The notes: a model not told the origin generated them from the sequence alone. A stretch of DNA of 64,000 bases from Pseudomonadota bacterium (GCA_023412805.1 JAEZRM010000081.1:29450-93449); one strand, 5' to 3'. Shown: positions 44,641 through 54,520, counted from the first letter of the stretch. Made by a program: numbers and translations.

Positions 44641-46539
44641 ATGGCACTCGATGGCGACCGCATGTGGCAGGTCCCCGCGTCGGAGAACGATGCCGGCGCG
44701 ATCGCCAAGCGGACCGCTCGCGCGCCATGGCTGGCCGCCGCGTGGCAACGCACGGTGGAGATCTGGCAGTATCTCGACACCCATGGTCCTATCCGAAAAC
44801 TTATTACCGCGCTCACGCGAACGCTCGCGCGGCGGATCGTACTCGCTAATCTTTTGGGCCTTGCTGTACTGGTCGGTGGCATGCTCTGGCTCAGCCAGCA
44901 GCACGCCTGGTTGATCACCGCCAAGTACGAGAGCCTCAAGGTGCAGGGCGAGATCATCGCATCGGCCATTGCGTCGAGTGCGCTCGTCGAGCGCGAGGGG
45001 CGGCTCTCCTTCGACCCGGATCGGCTACCCGAGCTCGATGGCGTGCGCGTACCTTTCCGCGACGACGGCTTCGCGGCCATGGAGCTGTCGCTGCGCCACG
45101 AGCGGGTCATTCCCGTCCTGCGGCGCCTCATCCACCCGACGCACAACACACGCGCGCGCATTTACGATCGGAACGGCAAACTGATCGTCGACTCGAGCGA
45201 ACTGCAGGATCTGCAGTTCCCGCTGCCGCTCGATGAGGATCTGCGCGTGAACGCTTCGGAAGAGACGAAGCCCGTCGAGCGGGTCAAGGTCAAAAACTTC
45301 TGGACCCGCCTTTCGGGTTTCTTCGACCGCTCGGATCTGCCGATCTATCGCGAGATCGGCCGCAATGCGAGCGGCACCAGCTATCCGGAAGTGCGCCAGG
45401 CACTCAGGGGCGCGGCTCTGCCTCCGATGCTGCTGTTGACCGACGACCAGGAAAAGATCGTATCGCTGGCCGTGCCGATCCAGCGCCGCAATGCGATGCT
45501 CGGTGCGCTGCTGCTTTCGACGCGGCCGGGCGAGATCGACGAGATCATCGCCAACGAGCGCTCGGGCATGGCCATGCTGGTGCTGCTGGCGCTGGCGGCC
45601 TCCGTACTTGCCTCGCTGCTGCTGGCGCGAACAATCGCGGGGCCGATGCGCCGCCTCTCCGAAGGTTCCGAGCGGGTGAGCCGCAGCATCCACGCACACA
45701 CACAGCTCCCCGACTTCGGCAACCGCCAGGACGAGGTCGGCCAACTCTCCACGGCCGTGCACAGCATGACGCGCTCGCTCTATCGGCGCATCGAATCGAG
45801 CGAGAAATTCGCCGCCGACGTCGCGCATGAGCTCAAAAACCCGCTGACGGCGGCACAGGTGATGGCTCAGTCTCTTCATTATGCCCGCACGCCCGAACAG
45901 CGCGAGCAGGTCGTCGAGCAGGTTCTCGGCGAATTGAAACGCCTCAACCGTCTGATCACGGACGTCGCCAGCACGTCGCGCCTGGATGCGGAACTCGCGC
46001 TGCAGACGACAGTGCCGGTGGATATCCGCAATATCCTTCGTGACGTCACTGAGACCATCCGCTCTACCATCGAGAACGGTGAGCATCACATCGTGCTCGA
46101 CATCCAGGATGGCCCCGCGCGCGCCGGCGCGTTCATCGTCAATGGACACGAAGACAATCTCGGTCGCGTCATCACCAACCTGTTGGACAACGCGCTCTCC
46201 TTCTCGCCACCCGGCGGAACCGTGACGGTGCGCCTAGTGTCGTTGAGCGATGGCGTCGAGATCTCAGTCAGCGACGAGGGCCCCGGCATTCCCCCGGAAA
46301 GCATCGACAAGATCTTCCAGCGCTTCTATTCGGACCGCCCTCAGAGCGACCGCACGCGCGGCAAGAATTCGGGGCTCGGGCTGTCGATCTCGCGCGAGAT
46401 CGTCAGCGTCCACGGCGGTCATATCTGGGCTGAAAACCGCGGCGAGAACGGCAAGATCCTCGGCGCCTGCCTCCGCGTACGGCTCCCGGCAGCCGCGATC
46501 CGCGCGCGCAGCTGGCGCCACAGAAAAGAAGTCACCTGA
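44641..46539 (+). CDS. chvG: sensor histidine kinase ChvG
   Basis: An inner-membrane sensor of 632 residues. There is one helix near 67-85 (RIVLANLLGLAVLVGGMLWL), a periplasmic domain of about 220 residues, and a second helix (MAMLVLLALAASVLASLLLA). HAMP, the phospho-acceptor His in FAADVAHELKNPLTAAQ, the N box NLLDNALSFSPPGG and the G boxes DEGPGIP and GLGLSISREIV complete the kinase. The usual downstream partners hprK and PTS genes are not present; an MFS gene follows instead. Confidence 0.94.
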   Translation: MALDGDRMWQVPASENDAGAIAKRTARAPWLAAAWQRTVEIWQYLDTHGPIRKLITALTRTLARRIVLANLLGLAVLVGGMLWLSQQHAWLITAKYESLKVQGEIIASAIASSALVEREGRLSFDPDRLPELDGVRVPFRDDGFAAMELSLRHERVIPVLRRLIHPTHNTRARIYDRNGKLIVDSSELQDLQFPLPLDEDLRVNASEETKPVERVKVKNFWTRLSGFFDRSDLPIYREIGRNASGTSYPEVRQALRGAALPPMLLLTDDQEKIVSLAVPIQRRNAMLGALLLSTRPGEIDEIIANERSGMAMLVLLALAASVLASLLLARTIAGPMRRLSEGSERVSRSIHAHTQLPDFGNRQDEVGQLSTAVHSMTRSLYRRIESSEKFAADVAHELKNPLTAAQVMAQSLHYARTPEQREQVVEQVLGELKRLNRLITDVASTSRLDAELALQTTVPVDIRNILRDVTETIRSTIENGEHHIVLDIQDGPARAGAFIVNGHEDNLGRVITNLLDNALSFSPPGGTVTVRLVSLSDGVEISVSDEGPGIPPESIDKIFQRFYSDRPQSDRTRGKNSGLGLSISREIVSVHGGHIWAENRGENGKILGACLRVRLPAAAIRARSWRHRKEVT

Positions 46540-46666
46540 CCCTCGACAGCCCAGCTCGCGGCCGTCAAAATGCCGATCTCGCGTGCGAGTCCGCGGCACG
46601 TTCACGACCGATCCCACCCAGCCATTCGATCACGGCACTTGATCGCAAGCCAGGACGATTGAACCG

Positions 46667-47917
46667 ATGGTGGCAATGGCCGCATTCCTGCCGCCAGCGC
46701 TCTCGAAGCCGCGCTTCCGCCTCTTCGCGATCGGCCAGGCCATATCGATCATCGGCGGCTGGATTCAGCAGATCGCGCTCTCGTGGCTCATCTATCGGCT
46801 GTCGGGCTCGGTGTTTCTGCTCGGCGTGTCCGGCTTCCTGACGCAGATTCCATTCCTCGTCGTATCGCCCTTTGCCGGCGCACTGACGGATCGCGTGCGC
46901 CGCGTGCGGATGCTGGTCATCGTGAATGCCATCCTCGCCATACTCGCCACCGTCCTCGCCGTCATGGCAGCGCTCGGCGTGGAGGACGTGCGCATCTATC
47001 TCGCGCTCGCACTTTGCTCAGGCACCGTGACGGCATTTGAGACGCCCGCCCGGCAAGCGCTGTTGTCCGTCATCGTCGAGGATCGCAAGCTGCTGCCGAG
47101 CGCCATCGGCGTGAACTCGATGCTGTTCAACATGGGCCGGATCATCGGCCCCACCATTGCAGGCATCCTGCTTCTGCGCCTCACGGAGGCGTGGTGCTTT
47201 GCGCTCAACGCCTTGAGCTTCGGCGCCGTCATCATCGCCTTGATCCTTATGCGCCTTCCTGATCTCATTCCTGAGCGCAAGGATGGACAGAAGGGCATCG
47301 CTCTCGCCGAGACGATCGCCTATCTCCGCCGGCACCCAGCCGCGCGCTACCTGCTGCCGACCGTAACCGCGGTCGCGGTGTTTGCACTGCCCTACCAGCA
47401 CATCATGCCGTCGATCGCCGTCGACTTCTTCGGTGGCAATACCTCGACTCTTGGGTTGCTGATGAGCTCCGTGGGCGCCGGCGCGCTCGTGACGGCGATC
47501 ATCCTCGCCATGCAGACGAGTACCCGCGTGCAGCTCCTGCTCGTGCGTTTCGCGCCATTTGTCATCGCCGTGACGCTGATCGCCTTCAGTCAATCGCGGA
47601 GCTTGCCGCTCTCCATGTTCCTGCTCGCCATTCTCGGCGGCTCGATCCTGATGACTTCCGCCTCGACGAACACGATCATGCAGCAGTCGGTGGAGGACGC
47701 CTGGCGTGGGCGCGTGATCGGCATTTACATCATGTGCTTCGTCGGCATGGCGCCGCTCGGCAATCTTCTGACGGGCGCCATTGCCGAGCACTTCGGACTC
47801 GGTCCGACACTCGCCATGAACGGCGTGCTGATCCTGATCGCCGTCGGCATCACGCAGTATCGCTTTGCCACCGATCCGACGGCCATGGAGCGCCTCAAGG
47901 CCGACATGGGCACCTGA
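46667..47917 (+). CDS. MFS transporter, MFS_3/enterobactin-exporter-like
   Basis: A 416-residue permease with about 12 helices. The N-terminus FRLFAIGQAISIIGGWIQQI and the loop SPFAGALTDRVRRVRMLVIV match the MFS_3 (EntS-like) group of exporters, and ETPARQALLSVIVEDRKLLPSAIG is the conserved block after helix 4. It follows chvG by 127 bases in the same direction. The substrate is unknown. Confidence 0.87.
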   Translation: MVAMAAFLPPALSKPRFRLFAIGQAISIIGGWIQQIALSWLIYRLSGSVFLLGVSGFLTQIPFLVVSPFAGALTDRVRRVRMLVIVNAILAILATVLAVMAALGVEDVRIYLALALCSGTVTAFETPARQALLSVIVEDRKLLPSAIGVNSMLFNMGRIIGPTIAGILLLRLTEAWCFALNALSFGAVIIALILMRLPDLIPERKDGQKGIALAETIAYLRRHPAARYLLPTVTAVAVFALPYQHIMPSIAVDFFGGNTSTLGLLMSSVGAGALVTAIILAMQTSTRVQLLLVRFAPFVIAVTLIAFSQSRSLPLSMFLLAILGGSILMTSASTNTIMQQSVEDAWRGRVIGIYIMCFVGMAPLGNLLTGAIAEHFGLGPTLAMNGVLILIAVGITQYRFATDPTAMERLKADMGT

Positions 47918-48838
47918 TCAGCGCGGCCCCGTGCCGGAGAGGGCATAGTTCAGGATCTTGTAGGTCAGCGCTGCGGCCGTGTAGTCGTAGACGTGGAAAT
48001 CCGGGATCGGCGCCAGCTCGACGACATCCGCACCCACAATGGTGCCGACCTCGGCGGCACGCTTCAGGATCGCGAGTGCCTGCAAATAGGAGAGCCCGCC
48101 CGGCGTCGGCGTTCCTGTGGCCGGCATGACGGCGCCGTCGAGGCCGTCGATATCGAACGAGACATAGATCGGCCGGCCGCGCAGATGGGCAGCAATGGCT
48201 TCGATATCCCAGCGCGCCTGATCCTTGCCCCAGTAGATGTGGATGCGATCCGGATGAGCATCGGCAAAGTCCGCTTCTTCCTTCGAGATCGCGCGGATGC
48301 CGACCGATACGAGTTCCACGTGCGGATGATCGAGAACGCGGCGCATGGCAGCGGCGTGCGAGTACTTCTCACCGAGATAGCCATCGCGCAGATCGGCATG
48401 GGCGTCGAACTGGAGAACGACCAGATCCTTGTGCTTCGCCGCGAACGGCCTGATCGCGCCTGCCGTGAGCGAATGCTCGCCACCGAGCACGAGCGGAAAG
48501 CGCCCTTCCTCCAGCACCTGCTCGACGAGGCCGGAGAGCTGCTCCAGCGCCGCTTCGAGCGGCTTGGCGATCTCCGGCTCGCGGATTGCAGCAATACCAT
48601 AGTCGAGGCAGGCCTCGCGCCTCAATTCCTCGTCGTAGAGTTCGAGCTGGTTGCTGGCCGCCAGGATCGCCGATGGGCCTGCGCCCGTACCACTGCCATA
48701 GCTCACGGATGCTTCGAGGCCGAAGGGGATCACGACTGCCCGCGCACGCTCCGGATGTCCGGCGTCCGCCCGCAAGGGATCATGGAAGCTCTCGGCTGCC
48801 GGGAGATAGTCGAGCGGGGGGCGTGGGGTGCGGCTCAT
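47918..48838 (-). CDS. speB: agmatinase / ureohydrolase (arginase family)
   Basis: A 306-residue protein from ATG 48838. It has the binuclear manganese ligands of the family: GGEHSLTAG, DAHADLRD and SFDIDGLDGAVMPATGTP. The arrangement is that of agmatinase (agmatine to putrescine and urea); guanidinopropionase or formiminoglutamase relatives cannot be excluded. GAGGACATC precedes the ATG. It is divergent from the aldo/keto reductase gene. Confidence 0.88.
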   Translation of the reverse strand: MSRTPRPPLDYLPAAESFHDPLRADAGHPERARAVVIPFGLEASVSYGSGTGAGPSAILAASNQLELYDEELRREACLDYGIAAIREPEIAKPLEAALEQLSGLVEQVLEEGRFPLVLGGEHSLTAGAIRPFAAKHKDLVVLQFDAHADLRDGYLGEKYSHAAAMRRVLDHPHVELVSVGIRAISKEEADFADAHPDRIHIYWGKDQARWDIEAIAAHLRGRPIYVSFDIDGLDGAVMPATGTPTPGGLSYLQALAILKRAAEVGTIVGADVVELAPIPDFHVYDYTAAALTYKILNYALSGTGPR

Positions 48839-48954
48839 GCAGATGTCCTCAGCGAACCTGGAGGGAGAATAGCTCTTGGCAGAGAGGGCCGCGCGTCGCA
48901 ACCTGCAAGAAAGCGCAGCATGATCGGTCGCCGATCCCCTCAGGAGAAACGTCA

Positions 48955-49896
48955 ATGAAGGAACGCAACCTCGGGCCCTCGGGCCTGCGTGTGTCCGTGG
49001 TCGGCCTCGGCTGCAACAATTTCGGCGCCAAGCTCGATCTCGAAGGCTCGCGCAAGGTCATCCACAAGGCGCTCGACGCCGGCATCACGCTGTTCGACAC
49101 GGCCGATATGTACGGCGGCCGCGGCGGCTCCGAGAAGATCATCGGCGAGGTGCTCGGTGCGCGGCGCAAGGACATCGTGCTGGCGACCAAGTTCGGCTGG
49201 GAGATGGATGACGAGGGTCGCAAGCGGGGGGCGTCACGGCGCTATATCATGAGCGCGGTGGAAGACAGCCTGAAGCGGCTCAAGACGGATTGGATCGACC
49301 TCTATCAGTACCACAAGCCCGATCCGCTCACGCCGCTCGAAGAGTCGATGGCGACGCTCGACGATCTCGTGCGCCAGGGCAAGGTGCGCTACGTCGGCTG
49401 CTCCAACATGCCGGCGTGGCAGGTTGCGAAATCGCAGGAGATCGCGCGGGCGCGCAACATGACCGCGTTCATCTCGTGCCAGGACGAATACAGTCTCGTC
49501 GTGCGCAATGTGGTGGAGCCACAGCTCGCAGCGGCCATGGAGCACTACGGCCTCGGTCTGCTGCCGTTCTTCCCACTTGCGAGCGGGCTCCTGAGCGGCA
49601 AGTACGCGCGCGGCAACATGCCGGCGGACGGCCGTCTTTCGCAGGCTCAGCGCTGGGCCGACAAATACCTCAACGAGGGCAACTGGACGAAGGTGGAGAA
49701 GCTCGAAGCCTTTGCCAAGGCGCGTGGGCGCACGCTTCTGGAGCTCGCCTTCAGCTGGCTTGCGTGCAAATCGCCGGTGACGAGTGTCATAGCCGGTGCG
49801 ACGACGCCTGCGCAGGTCGAGGCCAATGTGAAGGCCGCCGACTGGCAGCTCACGGCCGAGGAAATGGCGGAGATCGACAAGATCACTTCGGAGTAG
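48955..49896 (+). CDS. aldo/keto reductase
   Basis: A 313-residue NADPH-dependent oxidoreductase of the AKR (beta/alpha)8 superfamily. The tetrad is visible: Asp and Tyr in LFDTADMYGG, Lys in VLATKFGWEM, and His in LYQYHKPDPLTP. CAGGAGAAA lies just before ATG 48955, which settles the start within a longer open frame. The closest functional groups are YhdN/Tas-type reductases of unknown natural substrate. Confidence 0.93.
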   Translation: MKERNLGPSGLRVSVVGLGCNNFGAKLDLEGSRKVIHKALDAGITLFDTADMYGGRGGSEKIIGEVLGARRKDIVLATKFGWEMDDEGRKRGASRRYIMSAVEDSLKRLKTDWIDLYQYHKPDPLTPLEESMATLDDLVRQGKVRYVGCSNMPAWQVAKSQEIARARNMTAFISCQDEYSLVVRNVVEPQLAAAMEHYGLGLLPFFPLASGLLSGKYARGNMPADGRLSQAQRWADKYLNEGNWTKVEKLEAFAKARGRTLLELAFSWLACKSPVTSVIAGATTPAQVEANVKAADWQLTAEEMAEIDKITSE

Positions 49897-49935
49897 CCAT
49901 CGCGCCGCCCCTCTCGTCGCCTGCGGCGGGAGGGG

Positions 49936-50196
49936 TTAGTGCTCGCCAGACTTGGCCGCCCGCACGCCCCACGCGTCCGCAATGAGCTCGGCTCGCCCGA
50001 GGGTCGCAAGATCGATCGCGCGGCCGACCAGAAAGGCATACTCACTCTCCGGCGCCTCTGAAGGGGCGGCCCAACGCCGGCCGATGCGCTGTCGTACGCT
50101 TCGGAGGCGCGCTAGAATGCTGCGCTGGCGGGGCGATTCTCGTCGAATGACGCGTCTGCGGAGACGAGGTGCCGATTGCGCGGATGTTTGGTCCAT
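49936..50196 (-). CDS. hypothetical small protein
   Basis: From ATG 50196 this frame encodes 86 residues. The N-terminal half is Arg-rich (RLRRRVIRRESPRQRSIL), while the C-terminal half looks like a folded helix pair (FLVGRAIDLATLGRAELIAD). It fills a stretch that otherwise holds no gene. No family recognised. It is convergent with the aldo/keto reductase gene and divergent from the binding-protein gene. Confidence 0.45.
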   Translation of the reverse strand: MDQTSAQSAPRLRRRVIRRESPRQRSILARLRSVRQRIGRRWAAPSEAPESEYAFLVGRAIDLATLGRAELIADAWGVRAAKSGEH

Positions 50197-50326
50197 GGCA
50201 GCAATCTCGCCGCGCTGGCAACGCCGCCGTGACGACGCAGGCCTGTGAATACGAATTGCGCGGCGCGCCGGCATATCGGACCGCAGATCGGTCCGTGCTG
50301 TCTGCGCCGCTAAATGGGAACATGAA

Positions 50327-51193
50327 GTGCGCAGATCGATCATAAGTGCCGTTCTGGCGGGTGCAATCGGAATATTGATCGCCGATCAATTTTCGTTGGC
50401 GCCGCGCGCTTCGGCCCAGGCACCAGCAGACTCCCAGACGGATGCTCCCAGCATTGCGCCACCGGCCGCGCCGCCCGGTGCCGGTCCGCGCCGGTTCGCC
50501 ATCCGTTTCCTCACGGACAGCGAATTCCCGCCATTCCACTACTACGACGAGGACGGGGTGCTGACCGGCTTCGATGTCGATCTCGCCCGCGCCATCTGCC
50601 TGGAGCTTGGCACACAGTGCGATATCCGAGCGCGCCCGTGGAACGAGCTGCTGCCGACCCTGCGCAGGGGCGAGGCCGATGCCGTCATCGCCGCCCAGCG
50701 CATCACGCCATCGCTGCTCAAGGAGTTCGATGTCTCGGACCGCTACTTCTATACGACCGCCTGGTTCGCAGGTTTGCGTGGCGGCCAGCGCCTGACGATC
50801 ACGCCCGAACAGCTCGAGCGCCGGCGCATTGCGGTTGCGCGCGGCAGCCCGCACGAGGCCTATCTCAGGACGTTCTTCCGCGAGAGCGCCATCGAAACGA
50901 CGGAGGATGTCGAGCAAGCGCGCGAGGCCGTGCGCCAGGGACGCGCCGATCTGGTCTTCGGTGACGGGATCGGGCTGGTGTTCTGGGTCAATGGCTCGGT
51001 GTCGCAGGACTGCTGCGAGCTCAAGGGCGGCCCTTTCTTCGAGCCGAAATTCTTTGGCGACGGCCTGGCCATTACGATGCCGCAGCAGGATGTGGAGTTG
51101 AAGCGTACGATCAATCGGGCGCTGGAGCGGCTCAGGCGCAACGGGCGTTACGAGGAGCTGATGCTGCGCTATTTTCCGAATAGGATCTTCTGA
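50327..51193 (+). CDS. periplasmic solute-binding protein, family 3 (amino-acid ABC type)
   Basis: A 288-residue secreted protein with a signal peptide (ISAVLAGAIGILIADQF ending ASAQA) and a Pro/Ala linker. The binding domain follows: FPPFHYYDEDGVLTGFDVDL, then RPWNELLPTLRRGEADAVIA. GTG 50327 is the start. No permease or ATPase genes are nearby, so it is an orphan receptor or may be a periplasmic sensor. Two Cys (QDCCEL) near 225 are unusual and may form a disulfide. Confidence 0.87.
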   Translation: MRRSIISAVLAGAIGILIADQFSLAPRASAQAPADSQTDAPSIAPPAAPPGAGPRRFAIRFLTDSEFPPFHYYDEDGVLTGFDVDLARAICLELGTQCDIRARPWNELLPTLRRGEADAVIAAQRITPSLLKEFDVSDRYFYTTAWFAGLRGGQRLTITPEQLERRRIAVARGSPHEAYLRTFFRESAIETTEDVEQAREAVRQGRADLVFGDGIGLVFWVNGSVSQDCCELKGGPFFEPKFFGDGLAITMPQQDVELKRTINRALERLRRNGRYEELMLRYFPNRIF

Positions 51194-51220
51194 TCGCTGC
51201 GGCCGATCGGATACCCTCGA

Positions 51221-51931
51221 TCAGATACCTTGGCCCTCGACCTCGCGGGCAAGGTCCTCGGCCATGCGCTCCCCACCTTCCCAATAGGGATGCACTTCGA
51301 GAAGCTGCTTGACGACGCTCAGCGCGCCCTTGGCATTGCCGGTCTGCCGCCAGATCTGAGCGAGGCCGTCGAGCGCGCGGAAATGGTTCGGCTCGAGCGC
51401 CAGCGCGCGCCTCAGATCGCCGACCGCCGACGCCATATCATTGCGGGCGAAGTGGATGTAGGCGCGCCGATTGAAGCCCTCGGCATAGTCCGGCGCGAGT
51501 TGCACGACGTAGTCGAGAAACTTGAGCGCCTGGTCGTGATCCTTGGTGCCGAGCGACTTCGAGGCGCGCTGCATCAGCAGATTGACGGTATCGCTGCCCG
51601 AATGCGCCCAGAGACGCTCGATGGTCGCCTGGATCTTCTTCGCGGCCTCGGGCGAGTCGGCCGTGGCGAGATGAGCATAAAGATCGCCGAGCAGCTTCGA
51701 CTTCTCGTCCGCCGTGCTCGGCATACGGTCCGGCAAGCGGCCGGCCGGCGGCGCATCGGCGTCATCGGGCGGCGCAGGCGTGGCCTCCGGGGCCTCCTGT
51801 GGTGCGTCTGGGGGCGCGGGCTGCTGGGCGCTGGCATCACTCGCCCAAGTGCTCAATGCGATCGCAAGTGCGGCTCCAAGAACCGCGAAAGTGCGCGACA
51901 TGCCAAGCCTGCTCTTTGTTTCACCGTTCAT
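51221..51931 (-). CDS. secreted tetratricopeptide-repeat protein
   Basis: A protein of 226-236 residues; the second Met at 51901 gives a cleaner signal peptide (FAVLGAALAIALSTWASDASAQ). A Pro/Ala-rich linker follows, then at least two or three TPR units (ALKFLDYVVQLAPDYAEGFN, then ASAVGDLRRALALEPNHFRA and GALSVVKQLLEVHPYW). It should be periplasmic and act as a protein-protein adaptor. It is convergent with the binding-protein gene. Confidence 0.85.
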   Translation of the reverse strand: MNGETKSRLGMSRTFAVLGAALAIALSTWASDASAQQPAPPDAPQEAPEATPAPPDDADAPPAGRLPDRMPSTADEKSKLLGDLYAHLATADSPEAAKKIQATIERLWAHSGSDTVNLLMQRASKSLGTKDHDQALKFLDYVVQLAPDYAEGFNRRAYIHFARNDMASAVGDLRRALALEPNHFRALDGLAQIWRQTGNAKGALSVVKQLLEVHPYWEGGERMAEDLAREVEGQGI

Positions 51932-52156
51932 TAATTCAGAATAGCGCCAGCGGAACAGGGCGTCAAAAAGGCCACGCGCACCGCACGGATCACAATCAGG
52001 TTAACGAGCCAGCGTGCCAAAATGACGTGCGATTAGCACATCATTAAATCCCCCCTCCGATAATCGGACCTCAGGTGCCGGATTGGCGTTTCCGCCAGTG
52101 CCGCACGCCCTGCCGTCTGCTGAACTCGCTGTTGTCATGAAGGCATAAGGATCTCC

Positions 52157-52789
52157 ATGTCGCTTCAACCTGCCATGCCCGCAGTCCAGAGCAGCAGCAG
52201 CATTCTGTCTCGCACCCCGGCCGACCGCAGGCGTCACAAGCGCGTCGCGCTGACATTGCTCGGCCGCTTCATGCGCGCGAACAAGCAGGAATACCCGTGC
52301 AAGCTCTCCGACGTGTCCGCCGGCGGCGCAGCCATCATGGCGCCTGTCGAGGTCGAGGAAGGCGAGCGGATCGTTGCCTACTTCGACCAGCTCGGTGGCC
52401 TCGAAGGCACCGTTGCACGCTTGTTTGAAGGTGGTTTTGCCATCCAGCTCGTCGCAACACAGCACAAGCGGGAAAAACTCGTCGCGCAGCTCACCTGGCT
52501 CATCAACCGCGGCGAACTCACGGGCGAGGACGAGCGCAAGCACGAGCGGCTCGTGCCGGGCAACCGGGAATCCATGATGAAACTCGACGAGGGCATCGTC
52601 GTTCCCGTCCGCGTGCTCGACGTATCCATCTCGGGCGCGTCGATCGGCACCGAGGCACGCCCGCCGATCGGGCAGGAGATCGTTCTCGGCAAGCTGCGTG
52701 CGGTGGTTGTGCGCCATCACAGCAAGGGCATCGGCGTCCGGTTCAGGGACATCCAGAACCCGGCCGCTCTTCGCAACCATTTCGACTAG
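52157..52789 (+). CDS. PilZ domain protein with two PilZ-like units
   Basis: A 210-residue cytoplasmic protein. The first unit has the c-di-GMP motif RRRHKRVALTLLGRF followed by CKLSDVSAGGAAI. The second has ERKHERLVPGN and VRVLDVSISGASIGTEAR. Both thus keep RxxxR-like and (D/N)xSxxG motifs, so both may bind c-di-GMP. Tandem PilZ proteins control motility or polysaccharide in alphaproteobacteria. It precedes the BTLCP peptidase gene by 180 bases. Confidence 0.9.
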   Translation: MSLQPAMPAVQSSSSILSRTPADRRRHKRVALTLLGRFMRANKQEYPCKLSDVSAGGAAIMAPVEVEEGERIVAYFDQLGGLEGTVARLFEGGFAIQLVATQHKREKLVAQLTWLINRGELTGEDERKHERLVPGNRESMMKLDEGIVVPVRVLDVSISGASIGTEARPPIGQEIVLGKLRAVVVRHHSKGIGVRFRDIQNPAALRNHFD

Positions 52790-52968
52790 GCGACGGGGTG
52801 AAAAGGATGCCGACCGCTGCAACGGCTTCGGTATGCAACACGTTATCGGATTGGCATCAATTCGAGGAAATTTCGGGCAGCTTTTGCCTCAAATGCCCCG
52901 CGTCGACTTGGGGGTCGCCTAACGTCTGACTGCTAGTGTGTTCTTCGATCGAGGGGAGTTTCGAAGTC

Positions 52969-53628
52969 ATGTTGCCGGCGTCAAAACTGCTGTTGGGTAT
53001 TGCAAGCGGCGTGCTGTTGGCCGTGATCGGCAGCGCCGACAGTTTTGCCCATCGCCAGACCCCGGAACCACGCCAGTCGGCCTTCATGCGCGTGTATGGG
53101 CCGACGCTGCCCCCGTTCGGCTTCGTGAGCTTCTGCGACCGCCATCCAGCCGAATGCAAGCAGCAGTCATTCGAAGAGGCGCGCTTCGAGCTGACCGACG
53201 AGCGACGCGAGCAGCTCGATCACGTCAACCGTTCGATCAATCGGCTGATCGAGCCCGCGACAGACCAGGAGATCTATGGCGTCGCGGAATACTGGACCAT
53301 CCCGATGACGCGCGGCGATTGCGAGGACTACGCGCTGCTGAAGCGCCAGGTGCTCATGCAGCGCGGCTGGCCTGCGAGCGCCCTGCTGATCACCGTCGTC
53401 CGCGATGAGAAGAACGACGGCCATGCCATCCTGACGGCGCGCACGTCCAGGGGCGACTTCATTCTCGACAACAAGTTCGACGATGTGCGGCCCTGGCACG
53501 GCGTGGGCTACACCTACGTCATGCGCCAATCGTACATCAATCCGAAGGTCTGGGTTTCGCTCGACAGCCGCGACAGCCGCACGCCCGATCATATCGCCGG
53601 CGTACGCAAGGACGCGCCAAGACGCTAA
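52969..53628 (+). CDS. transglutaminase-like cysteine peptidase (BTLCP family)
   Basis: A 219-residue exported protein with signal LLLGIASGVLLAVIGSADSFA. The catalytic triad of bacterial transglutaminase-like cysteine proteinases is visible: Cys in TRGDCEDYALLKRQVL, His in KNDGHAILTA and Asp in FILDNKFD. Family members such as LapG cleave adhesins at the outer membrane under c-di-GMP control; the PilZ gene next door is consistent with that but no LapD-like gene is seen. ATG 52969 has GAGGGGAG upstream. Confidence 0.9.
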   Translation: MLPASKLLLGIASGVLLAVIGSADSFAHRQTPEPRQSAFMRVYGPTLPPFGFVSFCDRHPAECKQQSFEEARFELTDERREQLDHVNRSINRLIEPATDQEIYGVAEYWTIPMTRGDCEDYALLKRQVLMQRGWPASALLITVVRDEKNDGHAILTARTSRGDFILDNKFDDVRPWHGVGYTYVMRQSYINPKVWVSLDSRDSRTPDHIAGVRKDAPRR

Positions 53629-53652
53629 GGCTGAACACCTCGTCGGCCCAGC

Positions 53653-54183
53653 TCAGCCTTGTGGCTTCAGAGTTGTCGTGTAGCGCTTCCAGCGTGCCAT
53701 GTAGTCCGCGACACCGCCGTCGACACGCTTGCGATCCTCGGCCGTCACTTCGCGCGCAACCTTGCCGGGCGTGCCGAAGACGACGCTGTTCGCTGGGATG
53801 ACCTTGCCCTCGGGGATGAGCGCGCCGGCACCGACCATGGCGCCTGCACCAATGCGCGCGCCATTGAGGACGATGGCACCGATGCCGATCAGGGCCCCGC
53901 GACCGATGTGGCAGCCGTGGAGCATGGCGGTATGGCCGATCGTGCACTCTTCCTCGATGACCATCGGAAAACCGGGGTCGACATGGAGGACGCAGTTTTC
54001 CTGAATGTTCGTGCGGGCGCCGATGCGGATCGGCTCGTTGTCGCCGCGAATGACGGCGCCGAACCAGATACTAACGTCCTCCTCGATGCTTACCTGGCCA
54101 ATCACGACGGCCGTCGGCGCAATCCAGCACTGGCCGGACGCGGGCAGCGTAACGGCGTTATCGCCGAGCTTGTAGAGAGGCAT
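53653..54183 (-). CDS. gamma carbonic anhydrase family protein
   Basis: A 176-residue left-handed beta-helix with hexapeptide repeats from SIEEDVSIWFGAVIRGDN through HIGRGALIGIGAIVLNGA. The zinc-binding histidines are in VLHVDPGFP, IGHTAML and HGCHIG. Members (YrdA/PaaY-like) are trimeric; many have no shown carbonic anhydrase activity. It follows a DUF3126 gene and cysE on the same strand. Confidence 0.93.
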   Translation of the reverse strand: MPLYKLGDNAVTLPASGQCWIAPTAVVIGQVSIEEDVSIWFGAVIRGDNEPIRIGARTNIQENCVLHVDPGFPMVIEEECTIGHTAMLHGCHIGRGALIGIGAIVLNGARIGAGAMVGAGALIPEGKVIPANSVVFGTPGKVAREVTAEDRKRVDGGVADYMARWKRYTTTLKPQG

Positions 54184-54205
54184 CGAGGGCTCCAGCAGGC
54201 GGCGA

Positions 54206-54463
54206 TCAGGCGCCTTCTTCGAGATCGTAGTCGAGGATCGTCATGCTGACCTGATACGCGGTCTCGCCATCCTCGAGATCCTTCGAGACGACGCCGACGA
54301 ACTCGCCGCCGACGTAAAGCTCCGCCGCGTCGTTGGCACGCTGGCGGGCGCGCACCTCGACGCTCGTGTTCGAGAGCATCTTGCGCAGGTAGCCCTGCAG
54401 CTTGTCCAGCTCAGGTTTCGTCAGCGCATTCGACTTGGACGCGCCCTTGGGTCCCGCCGCCAT
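54206..54463 (-). CDS. DUF3126 family protein
   Basis: An 85-residue protein: KPELDKLQGYLRKMLSNTSV, then RANDAAELYVGGEFVGVVSK and YQVSMTILDYDLEE. The family is small, restricted mainly to alphaproteobacteria and of unknown function; it is commonly near cysE, as here (57 bases downstream). No membrane segment or metal site is seen. Confidence 0.9.
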   Translation of the reverse strand: MAAGPKGASKSNALTKPELDKLQGYLRKMLSNTSVEVRARQRANDAAELYVGGEFVGVVSKDLEDGETAYQVSMTILDYDLEEGA

Positions 54464-54520
54464 AAATCACTCCTTCATCGGCGAGCACATGCGGCCCGCA
54501 TCACTCGCCACACTTCGCCG

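Noticed and set aside
50042..50917. 291-codon minus-strand frame opposite the orphan binding-protein gene
   Set aside because: Shadow frame; the plus strand has a signal peptide and solute-binding motifs.
52933..52940. CTAGTGTG upstream of the BTLCP gene, like the end of the ABC-operon palindromes
   Set aside because: Only 8 bases and no matching second arm; not a palindrome copy.
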